Notes under the pieces: generated by a model
What the model was told of the DNA's origin: nothing
Seen by the model: the letters and a program-made list of their open reading frames with translations, nothing else
Databases searched by the model: none
Shown: piece by piece, positions 1 to 10,995 of the stretch
Layout: the number at the start of each line of letters is the position of its first letter
How positions within the stretch are numbered: the stretch's first letter is position 1
Translations under genes and position numbers: made by a program
Assembly: GCA_903813345.2 (NCBI GenBank)
Contig: CAIIXF020000012.1
Coordinates: 31,564,501-31,628,500, forward strand
Length of the DNA stretch: 64,000 nt
Origin: Owenia fusiformis
Lineage: Eukaryota; Annelida; Polychaeta; Sabellida; Oweniidae
Reading direction: 5' to 3'

Positions 1-1339
1 TTAGAAAGTACATCGAGTACCTGTTTAAGAAATATAAATCGAAGAGCAGGTATTATGTCGACGAATAAATACCCGGCAGGACGAGGCACAAACTTTTTCT
101 GTACCCCGAACGACCAAAGGGAGTGATGGGTTCGAAAGCTTTTGTGCCAAGCCCTAAGGTATTTATTACTCGATATATAATAACTAAACTGAGGTCTATA
201 TAACGATTCGAACAACAACATTTCGCGGTGCACTGAACGAAACACTAAGTACAAATCAGGTATTGTATCGACGAATAGATACCGGGTGAAATATTAACTT
301 TGCAACTTTATAGAAGTGAATACAGTCATGTTCGAATTTGTTTTACATTTCGAGACCACCTTATTGCCAAATTAGCGGGACGGGCCTTTCATAACACTGT
401 ACATAGTGCATAACACTATAACTATACACTATGTATATATTATGACATAGTACATAACACTATCCTTTCAATGATATAATGAGCATATACTATCTCAATT
501 TTGAAAACATTTCACTTCCTCTAGGGAGATATGCATGTTGAATGTTGTCGATACGTCCTCTGGTTCCCATAATTTACAAACTTATACGGGGGAGTGTAGC
601 ACTGTAGTTAATGAGATAATACATAGCATGCATACTCTATAGATTAGTATATTGTACATGGCAACAATTGTCATCGACAACTATTTTCCTGTGACTAAAG
701 GAATTCATCTGTGTATTGCCTGATCGTTGACATAAATTTGGTATAGAGTGTTCCGCAATGCAATAAATTCCTCGTAAATTACTAAACGAAAGTCCCAGAA
801 TAAGCTCCCGGAATATTGGCGTTTGTTAAACGTAGTTTACAGTAAATAGGGACCACTTGTCATCTTTTTCATCTACAGTCACTACGTACACCAGTCTTAA
901 CAAAGTCGAATTTACAATCTGTTATTACATTACTTGTAAATAAATTAGAAAATGCCATTAAGTATCAAATTGAATTCAGGGTTGATTGTTTTATCCTGAC
1001 AAAACATTTTCGATAACCAAGGTATAAAGTTGATTGAGAATTAAACTGGAAAGCGAGTATTCTGACATGTGGCATCTAGGGCAATACGGCATATTCTATT
1101 TGTATCAGATAGCTATGTTTTGTAGACAATAAGAGTAAGCGATGTTGACATTTGGGATGTTTTTGCAGAATGATGACACCCAAAAGACACGTAACATGAA
1201 ATGATTAGCTGTTCAGCGTTTCCAATTCCAAACTACATCCATCTGACTAAGGCCTGTAACACACAGTAACATAAGGCTAAATATCAGCTAAATAAGCCAT
1301 CACTGACAATTACCAAGCGATTGTCAGTAATTTTAGTAC
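1..1339. other. Intergenic, no gene seen
   Basis: AT-rich sequence with no convincing exon on either strand. A short motif around gtcgacgaataaatacc (about 57-73) recurs in altered form near 256-273, which suggests decayed repeat material. Around 395-470 there is a cluster of near-palindromic cataacacta/tagtgcataa motifs. Nothing else can be supported. Confidence 0.5.
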
Positions 1340-1860
1340 GACATACAGTTAAACGACTAGTTATGCCGACATGTAAGTGCAGTAAAGAGGGGGTTCACCC
1401 TCGGGACGATGAGATGAAGCCATAGTTAAGCAATTTTATTCTACAAGAGAGATCTATTAAAGGACTTAGAAATCAAAATAGGAATTAACAGTCAGAAGTG
1501 AGATAGTCCTTCATTTACGACATTAAATTAAACGACAATTTAACACACGTAAAAGTGCAGTTCAGAGAGGAAGAATCCTAAAGACGATTGGGATGATGTC
1601 ATTGGTAAGCAATTTCATTAGATATAAGAGATATATGAATGAATTTAAAATTCAAAATAGGATCAAAAGTCTACGTTGGTAAGTGAGTGTCCTCCAATTA
1701 CGAAATTCAGTTAAACGACTATATAGTTAACACACGTAATAGGGAAGTGAGGGGAAAACACCTTAAGCAGATCTGATCCTAAGTACGATGGGGATGAATT
1801 CATAGTTGTTTTAAAAATAAGTGTATTCTACAAGAGAGAGATTAATTATTAAAAGTACGA
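1340..1860. repeat. Diverged tandem repeat, ~180-bp period
   Basis: Three degenerate units are recognisable by the motif taaacgac near 1350, 1530 and 1712. Each is followed by a run like gtaa(a)gtgcagt, then a gatgaga/gatgatg block, then ttctacaagagag. Spacing is about 180-183 bp. The copies have drifted strongly, so this is an old array; a faint further piece lies at about 1930-1985. No coding potential is evident. Confidence 0.6.
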
Positions 1861-1989
1861 TTTCGCTGTCTGCTTTGAAATGTTCAACATTCGCATTGTA
1901 TTTAAGATAGTCACATCCTCAGAAAAACTGGTTTGAAATCATACGTAATTAAAGCAACTTTATTCTATACAAGAGATATGTGAAAACAT

Positions 1990-2913
1990 TCTAAAAACGT
2001 TAACCTACATTTACGTCAACGTTGGAAAAGAGATTTCTTTATTATGGCGCCATGCTAAGGTAGGCAGCGTTATTAATAATGCAACTGCAAGTCTATATCG
2101 TAGGCAGGTTTAGCAAAGTTAAGGTGGGTTTGGCAATTTAATTCTCATCATATCTTTCCGTTTTCAACTAAAAAGGAACTTAGAGAAAGCCATGCATGCT
2201 TTTTCAAGAGGTTTTACAAATTCTATGTATTGCTAAATAAGTTTATAAGAAAGGCCTATTACGTCTGTTTTAAGCGTAAATCGAACTGAAATGCTTCATT
2301 AAAACACCACCTATTTGCAATGAAATTGAATAAGATATACCCTTGAAATCATCACCCCATTATTCTAATAGACATGTCATTCTGTTGCCACGTTACAGTG
2401 AGTTTTGCTGACATTGTCGAGAAATTCAATAAACACAATTTCCGTTTACTATAGAGATGATAAAACACCATTGTTTATTCGAGTGATAATATGATAGCTT
2501 TATTTTCTAGCTCAGTTGTTTCACGAGTGTGAAAACTGTATGTAAATATAATAAAAATCTGAAATCGATAGGTGAATATATATATGATAGCAAGTCAACT
2601 GTCTGGAGTCCAGATTCATATCAATATGTTCGTATTAAAACAATCAGCTTGTGTTTACAGTAACGAATAATTTACATACAGAAATTAATTGAGTGCGTAA
2701 CATCTTTATTTTCTCAATTGATTGATTAATTGACTTTGACGGTCTGTAACTTTTTGCTTCTGTAAAAATTCAATTGTCTTCTTGTTAAATTCAATTGTTT
2801 TCGTGTTTATCTGCCGGTTTATCTAAATGGTTTGTCTAATGTTTAAATCATAGTAAACACATCATTTCCCTTGTGTATGTGGGAATGGCGATCGAATCAG
2901 TAATCTACTTTCG
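1990..2913. other. Intergenic, no gene seen
   Basis: AT-rich stretch without open frames of useful length, splice-site pairs or clear repeats. Confidence 0.45.
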
Positions 2914-2921
2914 ATCTATTG

Positions 2922-3226
2922 CAAGGAGGATTGGCTCCCAGAGTGCAACATCGATATTCTGTCCCATATATGGGCATGTCGTGCTACAAAATTTGAATTC
3001 CAACCACCGCCATTTTGTTCACTTCAACATTTGAATCGGGGAATTTTGGTCTTATTTCCTAACGAAAAATTCCAAAACTCACAGGAAATGATCGAGATAT
3101 TGGTTCGAATCTTTTGAACTGTTTATTTTGAATTTATAATCGGTTATAATTTCAGAAAATAACGACATTTCGGCGTTTTCATTGTTGGAAAATATCGACT
3201 TCGATTCTGGGAGCCAATCCTCCTTG
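2922..3226. mobile_element. Non-autonomous hAT-like MITE with 8-bp target duplication
   Basis: A 305-bp element is bounded by 21-bp terminal inverted repeats: the left end starts CAAGGAGGATTGGCTCCCAG and the right end is its reverse complement. It is flanked by an exact 8-bp direct repeat, ATCTATTG (2914-2921 and 3227-3234). An 8-bp target duplication is typical of hAT (and P) superfamily elements. The intact ends and duplication imply a fairly recent insertion. There is no transposase inside. Confidence 0.85.
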
Positions 3227-3693
3227 ATCTATTGAGCATGATTGTAAAAATTAGTCATTGGAAATAACACCAGTTTGTATTTTACCCCCCCCCCTCAAAT
3301 AGTTCATTCCATTTTCCTTTGGGTAATTTGGATAAAAGATGGTCGCCAAACGTTTTGATGAAAGCAGTACTGTTTATGTTTAAAACATTAACTTTATTTG
3401 CCGAATATATTTACTGTCTTTCAAATCACAATCACACTGTACTACTAAATAAATACATTTATCAGACGTGGCTCACATTTATTGGAAATTAATGGATTTT
3501 TGTCTTTATATACTTCATAATTTGTATAATATGAAGATATCTTCTTTCGCAGAAAATCGATGATCATAAAATGCCAGTTCAGTTTCTCTCGTTCAGTGAA
3601 TCCCATCAAAACGTGTAATCGAATGATACAGTTGACTGAATTGTATTGTTTAGATTATATAAATCATTGGGATGAGGGCTGTACCATACAACC

Positions 3694-3731
3694 ATGGGCA
3701 TTCAACTAGTTCATTCTAGTTGAAAGCCCAT
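3694..3731. repeat. Short hairpin
   Basis: A 16-bp arm ATGGGCATTCAACTAG is followed after a few bases by a near-perfect reverse complement. It is an isolated stem-loop with no supported function. Confidence 0.5.
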
Positions 3732-3880
3732 GATACAACTTATTTCAGTTTGCCACTCTTGGCATATTAGAGGAAAATATGATTTAGACTGGGAAGGTCT
3801 AATTATTCGTTTTTATGGTATAGGAATAGGCTACTCTTGTATTCATTGTCTCTCAAACTGGTTGTGGGATACTCCCAGCA

Positions 3881-6015
3881 AACAGTGACGTCCATGTAAC
3901 GTCACTCATATGTGGTATATAAGTTCACTGGAGACGTTGTATATTTCCGTTATATAAACGTCAAAGCAACGTAAAATTGTGACATTCAGCAAAACGTCGG
4001 TGGATGGTTAAAAAATGACGTTGTAGTAATGTGTTAGTAAGGTTCGAAATTTGTGCTGGTGTGAAAAACGTAACAATGACGTTGAATTTTTACCAGTTTG
4101 GTTCATTTGCAACGTAATATAAACGGTAAAATTTAACGTTGTCGTAACGTTTTTTAAATGTGTAAAATATTTGTAAGTGCAGGAAACATTACAAAGACGT
4201 TGCAGTTCTCACCAAATTGTTTCATTTGCTACGTAATATAAACGGTAAAATTTGACGTTGTCGTAACGTGTTTTAAATGTGAAAGATATTTGTAAGTGTA
4301 GAAAACGTTACAAAGACGTTGTGTTCTCACCAAATTTGGTACATTTGCTACGTAATGTAAACGGTAAAATTTGACGTTGTCGTAACGTGTTTTAAACGTG
4401 AAAGATATTTGTAAGTGTAGAGAACGTTACAAAGACGTTGCACTTCTCACCAAGTTGTTTCATTTGCTACGTAATATAAACGGTAAAATTTGACGTTGTC
4501 GTAACGTGTTTTAAATGTGAAAGATATTTGTAAGTGTAGAAAACGTTACAAAGACGTTGTGTTCTCACCAAATTTGGTACATTTGCTACGTAATGTAAAC
4601 GGTAAAATTTGACGTTGTCGTAACGTGTTTTAAACGTGAAAGATATTTGTAAGTGTAAAAAACGTTACAAAGACGTTGCACTTCTCACCAAATTGTTTCA
4701 TTTGCTACGTAATATAAACGGTAACATTTAACGTTGTCGTAACGTTTTTTAAATGTGTAAAATATTTGTAAGTGCAGGAAACATTACAAAGACGTTGCAG
4801 TTCTCACCAAATTGTTTCATTTGCTACGTAATATAAACGGTAAAATTTGACGTTGTCGTAACTTGTTTTAAATGTGAAAGATATTTGTAAGTGTAGAAAA
4901 CGTTACAAAGACGTTGTGTTCTCACCAAATTTGGTACATTTGCTACGTAATGTAAACGGTAAAATTTGACGTTGTCGTAACGTGTTTTAAACGTGAAAGA
5001 TATTTGTAAGTGTAGAAAACGTTACAAAGACGTTGCACTTCTCACCAAATTGTTTCATTTGCTACGTAATATAAACGGTAAAATTTGATGTTGTCGTAAC
5101 GTGTTCTAAATGTGAAAGATATTTGTAAGTGTAAAAAACGTTACAAAGACGTTGCGTTCTCACCAAATTTGGTACATTTGCTACGTAATGTAAACGGTAA
5201 AATTTGACGTTGTCGTAACGTGTTTTAAATGTGAAAGATATTTGTAAGTGTAGAAAACGTTACAAAGACGTTGCACTTCTCACCAAATTGTTTCATTTGC
5301 TAAGTAATATAAACGGTAAAATTTGATGTCGTCGTAACGTGTTCTAAATGTGAAAGATATTTGTAAGTGTAAAAAACGTTACAAAGACGTTGCGTTCTCA
5401 CCAAATTTGGTACATTTGCTACGTAATGTAAACGGTAAAATTTGACGTTGTCGTAACGTACGTGTTTTAAATGTGAAAGATATTTGTAAGTGTAGAAAAC
5501 GTTACAAAGACGTTGCAGTTCTCACCAAATTGTTACATTTGCTACGTAATATAAACAGTAAAATTTGACGTTGTCGTAACGTGTTTTAAATGTGAAAGAT
5601 AATTGTAAGTCTAGGAAACGTTACAAAGTCCTTGTTTTCCCACCAAATTGGTTCATTTACCACGTAGTGAAAATGGCTAATTGTAACGTTGTCAAAACAT
5701 GGTTTGAATGTGAAAAATATTTGTAATTGTAACACACGTTACAAAGACGTCATTTTCTGACCAAAATGGTTCATTTTCAACGTAGTGCAAACGGTTAATT
5801 TCAACGTTGTCGAAACGTGTTTTCAATTGAAATGTAAAAAAATATTTGTAAGTGCAGGAAACGTTACAAAAAGACGCTATGTCCTCACGAAATTGGTTTA
5901 TTTGCAACGTTGTCGAAACAGTTAATTTTGACGTTGACGAAACGGGGTTTAAACGTGAAAAATACATATACATGTATGTGAAAAAGAACGTGACAAAGAC
6001 GTTGTGGTCTCAACA
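3881..6015. repeat. Tandem array, ~119-bp units rich in ACGT/aacgtta motifs
   Basis: About 17 units run from just after cccagcaaacagtgacg (3871 on) to about 6015. Each unit contains the order cgtaatataaacggtaaaat, ttgacgttgtcgtaacgtg, gatatttgtaagtg, aacgttacaaagacgttg and ttctcaccaaat. Two unit types alternate: one has cgtaatataaac/ttgtttcatttgc and the other cgtaatgtaaac/tttggtacatttgc. This gives a ~237-bp dimeric higher-order repeat. Units at both edges are more degenerate than the middle. The array begins next to a CCCAGCAAACA-type terminus, which resembles the ends of repeat-bearing non-autonomous elements of marine invertebrates (inference). Confidence 0.9.
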
Positions 6016-6364
6016 AATTCGTTTAATTTGTGACGTGAAGTAAATGTTAAATATATAACGAATATACATGTATGCCTCGAGTTGTGGTAACTTTAAATAC
6101 TGATCGGTGGAGGCACAGGCATATGTTGGCTCACACAGATGAATTTAACGTGGTAAGTCTGACGTTCTGTCCCGGGGGGTTCATTCCAATATACCTCTTA
6201 ATACCTATGTGCCGCGCCAAGGACCCCCTTTTTGAGCATTTTTTCCATGTCAATTTCCTCTCAAAATTGGAAGTTTCCATGTATTATTCCTCTCAGAGTT
6301 ATAAAATTCCATATTTTCTTCCTCTGAACTTCATAGATGTCCATGTCGACTTCCTCTGGAGCTT

Positions 6365-6536
6365 GCCGGTGTAAAATAAATTATGGTCCCCTGGGGATTA
6401 TGGTCCCCTTTCTTAAAGGCCCTTACTGGCCCTGATTGTGGATACGATAATAAGGGAGAGTTGTATTTAGGTCACCATATAAATCAATGGAAAGTAGGAC
6501 CATAATTTGATAGGACCTCCTACCCTTTTACACCGG
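6365..6536. mobile_element. MITE with CCGGTGTAAAA terminal inverted repeats
   Basis: The ends are ccggtgtaaaa and ttttacaccgg. The inside holds ttatggtccc and ggaccataat motifs in opposite orientations. A second member of the family, in the other orientation, lies at about 28190-28366 and shares ggacctcctac/gtcctacttt, gtatccacaatca and the ttttacaccgg end. No transposase is present. Confidence 0.75.
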
Positions 6537-7300
6537 GACTAAAGTTTGCGAATTATCGGTAAATTGACTAAAACTCCACTCTTCCGGCGATTTGTCAGAC
6601 CTCGGGACAAAAAATTTAGTCCCTTTCAACAAGGGAGAGCGTTACAAACGGAAAGTACATCGTTCGCTAATTTGATGTATTTCTCGTTCGGCTTTTTATC
6701 GTATTCTGTTCTATCAACCAATAGAAATAGAGGAATTCCCGCGTCGAAATCAACATGGAGGACAGTTCCAAGTTCAAGAATATTGCTGCTTAAAAGCAAC
6801 TTGGGAGCCGTACTGCCAGCTTTCGAAGGTAAGAATGATGCATGCATGTTACACAATCACCAAAGGTTAAAATGAAAGCATTCCATGGCCGGTACTTGCA
6901 GCGAGAACACAAATAATCTCATGTGAAAGTTGGGATCGTTTCAATTTTCAAAATTTTTGTCAGTTGAAATTAGACTTTTGAATATTCTGATATTTGAATC
7001 GATGTTATTGATTTTCAATTTCATCACGATTTTCAATCATAATTCCTGGTTCATAATTTTCGTTAGGTCAATTACAAGGGGTCCAGGGGTCAATTAACCA
7101 TCAGCGACTTTCAAGTCAGATCCGGTCCCTGGGATCTGGCGCAGAGGTGTTGATTGGATGGTGAAGTGTTTATGGCAAATGGTTTCTTGATGGTGATCTC
7201 TGTTAGATCTACCTCTTTCAAAGAATAGACATTGCCTAGGGAGTCAGTGATTGCCATCTTTAGCCTGATAGATAATCATGATGGCAGAAATACAGAAATA

Positions 7301-7577
7301 CACAAACATGTATCAGTTTCATATGCTTTAGAAAATGTACATGTTTGCGAACAAATAGTTCAGAAGACAATAGAATCGTCGATTTAATTCCTCACTTAAG
7401 TTACATAAACGGTTTTTCGAAAAACAGTTAAGATCTGCACTTTTAACAAACCCGAACCGTTTGTGTAACTTAAGTGAGGAATTAAATCGATGATTCTGTT
7501 GTCTTCTGAGCTATGCCTATTTTTCGCAAACATGTTCATTTTCTAAAACATATGATGCTGATACATGTTTGTGAGAA
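7301..7577. mobile_element. Fold-back element, ~118-bp arms
   Basis: The left arm (about 7301-7418) and right arm (about 7457-7577) are inverted copies. Matching blocks include ttaattcctcacttaagtta / taacttaagtgaggaattaa and acatgtatcag / ctgatacatgt. The loop is about 38 bp. Arm identity is moderate, so the element is not new. No protein is encoded. Confidence 0.75.
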
Positions 7578-8286
7578 AAAATGTTGTGGGGATTCTGCCT
7601 ACAATGCGTGAAATAAGGAAAAAAGAAAAATCGTACCTTCGACGTTCGGACATTTTGTTACCAAAATGAACCGTTTCGGTAACCAGTGTAATCGAGCGGA
7701 TCACCAGTGAATAGATAGCATACTATATTTAGGGAGTTCTTTAATTTTTTTGAAAATAACATGGCAGAGAAGCATTGAAATATGAGGTCACAGATATGAT
7801 AGCTAAACTACAAAACAAACTAAAATAAACAAAAGTAAGAACATGTATAAATGTTTCTATTTTTACATGTTCTGTTTCAATGTGGTCCTTTAATTGCTTA
7901 TTTTTTAGATTCAGAGAAGTTCCAAACATTCAAAATTTTACTGTAATCTCATCTACTCTACGACCCCCACTTAAATTTGTAAAAAACATAAGTGGGGGTA
8001 ACCAAACTCGTCTGGCCCTGTTATCCACTCCCTGATTCTGAAATGTCGTAGACCAACAACGTCAGGCGTAGATAACTGGGCCATACGGGTTTTTGTTAAA
8101 GTGGGGGTAGAATGCGATAAATCGCATGATGTATGGTCTCTCTAAAATTCTCTAATTTTTAACATGGGAAATCGTCGCTTCAGCAAATTCACATGTCATT
8201 TATTTATGTTCCAAAATTCACCCTATGCAGACAGAGCCTGTGGGAAATATTGGGTGCGGAGCAAATGAGCGGAGGGTGCTGAGCTA

Positions 8287-8452
8287 ACGGTCATTTTTGA
8301 AAAAATTCTTTCAAAATCATGCAGTTTTCACCATTTTGAGCACTTCTCAAGTGATTTTGTCCATATTTGGGCCAAAATTGTCAAATGTGAACCCCCCCTG
8401 GAAATTTTTGAAAAATGAACCCCCCTTGGCAAATCCTGGCTACGGGCCTGAT
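8287..8452 (+). repeat. Dispersed repeat with CTACGGGCCTGA end
   Basis: The stretch ttctttcaaaatcatgcag through tggcaaatcctggctacggg is shared with 42224-42404 at high identity, including the C-rich tracts before tggaaatttttga. The related element at 21900-22352 has CAGGCCCGTA and ctacggggcctg ends. It is probably a non-autonomous DNA element with TIRs close to CAGGCCCGTAGCC. Confidence 0.7.
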
Positions 8453-8634
8453 TATTGATATTTATATTTTTTAATCGAAATGGTGGTTGTTATAAGCACA
8501 CGCCTTTTAACAATTGATAGAGACTGAAAAGTGTATTTCATCTTCAGCAAATCTGAAATTAAGCTTTGTTTTTATTGATCGAATTCAATGAAAGTTAATT
8601 TCTTTTAAGTTAAGTTAACTTTTATCAGCCTTTA

Positions 8635-9275
8635 AAAAAACTACTATTGTCATCTGTTTTTCCATATTAGTGTACAATAGTTCTCTACTCTGTTTTCAGA
8701 AGTAGGAGATGAACCAGATTTTTGTAGCTTTCATCCATGATAACCCTGAGACCTTGTTGGTTGTGTTTAGATGATGGTGTTTCATACTAATCAGGTATAT
8801 TATTTCATCGTTTGATTTAATTAACTTGCATCATTTGTGGCTCTTTGCTTCAGAAAGTATTCATTTGTATTTAATGCAGTTATTATTTAACTTTCACAGT
8901 TTCACAGCAAATGAGATACTGTAAATTGCTTTAATTTGGTGCTATTTAATTTGGCGCCCTGTGCAAATTTTAAAAGTATGACTACTATATAATTAAGTTC
9001 TTTTAAAAGGTTTGAACTTAATCCTGATTGACACAATGTTAAAACATCTCAGTAGATTTACTCATCATATTCACAATTTAAAGGTCTTATCTTAATCAAT
9101 ACAATTTGAAATAAAAGTATAAAATAAAGTAACAGTCTTTTAAAGTACTACTATTGTCCTCTATTTTCCCATCTACCTATTCTGTTTTCAGGATTGTTGT
9201 AGCCTTCACCCATGATAACCCTGAGATGATTTTGGCTGTGTTGAGATGAGTGGTGTTATGCTAATCAGGTAGGCC
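8635..9275 (+). repeat. Diverged direct duplication, ~500 bp apart
   Basis: The segment from actactattgtc to actaatcaggta at about 8638-8797 is repeated at about 9147-9271 (tactattgtcctct ... ctaatcaggta). Both copies contain tctgttttcag and the core catgataaccctgaga, and both end at aatcag|gta. So each copy contains a splice-acceptor-like and a donor-like site. Identity is moderate. Confidence 0.6.
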
Positions 9276-10764
9276 TATATTATTTCTAGAGGTGTCACAC
9301 TGACCCGAAGTTGACCTGCCATATTTTATCTCAGAAAGTTAAGAGTCATTCTCAGGTATCTACTTTCCTACCGTTACAACATTTCAAATTATTATCCAAT
9401 AGAATATTTTAATAAATAGATCTCTAGTTAAATCATTGGATGAAGATTATGAGAGTCAACGAAGGAATGTTTTGGCTATATGATTCTACTGTAGAAATAC
9501 AAAAGGATAGTACAAAAAGCTACTAGGGATCTATAAACAGATGAGCATAGGGATTGTTTTACCCCAGAGTAGTCCCAAAAAGTCTCCTGAGACAAAGATC
9601 AGATCTGGTGGAAGAAAGATTACACCCTCAGGTGCATTTTCAGATAACCAACTAATAAAATGTTTATACTACAAGTCTCTAAAATATTTCAGACAAACTA
9701 GCAGTACAAGCAGAATGGAACATTTGACGGTTTGGAAGTTAGGCAGTCTAGAGTCCTCTGAGCTTGGGGAGTTGCGAGGAAAGTGACTTCGGTAAGTCCA
9801 GGTTAATCTATTATTCATTATAGAAGTATTTTATATATATTAAGTTTACAGCAGAATCAAATCTAGCAAGATCCTTGTCATTCTATTCTAAAAATATAAA
9901 GTGCAGACTTTACTTCAGGAATACTAGAGTATTTTACCAAAGAATTTTACAATTATGTATTTTATTTTATATATATGGCTTCCATATTTATATTTGGAAG
10001 AATTTAAAAATTTTCCCGATTTTCGCACTTTTAATCCTCAATAACTTACTGATTTACAACACATTGTAGACCTTTGAGACATATTGTATCTGAGATTGTA
10101 AAGAATAGATCGCTAGCTCAATTTTGGTTGAAAATGACACTGCAAAATATACAGAGTGGGTATGGGTATACAGGTTACATTTCATACTTTTCAATAGATT
10201 GATTTTTTCCAGGAAAATGTCCAAAAACAAGCAGAAATGGCAATGTGTTAAACATGCAACCAGGGAAACAACGACTGAGCTGTACAAGTCATTTGAAAAA
10301 ACATTTGGAAAGTGATGAGGACCAATGAGAGCTCATGCTTTCAAGGAAAAATGAACACTTAGCATAAACAATATCTGTTCCGAGAAGCAAGCCAGTTTGA
10401 ATTAAATTTTTATCTCTATGACAAGTAACGGGACAGTACTTTTAAGATTGCATAGATATAATGGCTTCATATCTGAAACATGCAATTTTTTTAGATTTAT
10501 TCCCAACTTAAAATGGTCATTATTGCTTTTTGAAAATCAATACCATGTTAACTAATAGAGCATTTGTTCAAGCTCAAATTAGAATATTTATTCATTCCCG
10601 TTCAGAAAAATAACAATATAACCCCTAAACAGTTAGGCTATAGATAATTACATTCATAGTAAAGGGGGTGAATAGATCTGCCGAGATCTGGGCACAATCT
10701 CGGAAATGAAATATCAAAATATCATCAAAGTTAATCCCATACTTAGTAGTGTTATAGGTAAATA

Positions 10765-10995
10765 ACATGCGGGAATATAATTGATATCTGAGTTGAGCGG
10801 GAGATATACAAGGGTTATGTACTGGGAGGTTTTGGATACAGGTTTTATCCCAAGGGAAATATGTGTATATCCCGACGGACCGCAGGGACCAAGGGATATA
10901 CACATATTTCCCGAGGGATAAACCCTGTATCCTAAACCGACCGTACATAACAGATGTATTTCATACCTACAGCCGGGCAGCAAGGCCCCTCAAGT
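10765..10995. mobile_element. Fold-back element
   Basis: Arms at about 10813-10880 and 10882-10950 are inverted copies: gttatgtactgggaggtttt / aaaccgaccgtacataac and gaaatatgtgtatatccc / gggatatacacatatttccc. A small loop contains acggaccgcaggga. Just right of it, cagccgggcagcaaggcccc (10973-10992) is the reverse complement of a block at 17023-17042. Confidence 0.7.

Larger units (their letters stand above)
6700..10315 (+). other. Candidate spliced transcript, coding status unclear
   Basis: Splice-like boundaries line up on the plus strand. A possible first exon ends at 6828 (TTCGAAG|gtaagaat) and is preceded by a ccaatag motif. Further candidate exons are 8700-8794, 9192-9268, 9693-9791 (CTTCG|gtaagtcc) and a last one from 10213 (tttttccag|) with a short open frame ending in TGA at 10313-10315. 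Exons 8700-8794 and 9192-9268 are diverged duplicates of each other. The exon at 9693-9791 has a stop in all three frames, and the only clean small peptide is the last 32 codons. It may be a non-coding RNA, a decayed gene or a chance alignment of splice signals. Confidence 0.25.

Noticed and set aside
6072-6374. 100-codon frame after the 119-bp array
   Set aside because: Overlaps the edge of a MITE and has no splice or family support.
9541-9786. 81-codon plus-strand frame as a gene
   Set aside because: It runs across a likely intron-exon border at 9692/9693 and has no recognisable domain.
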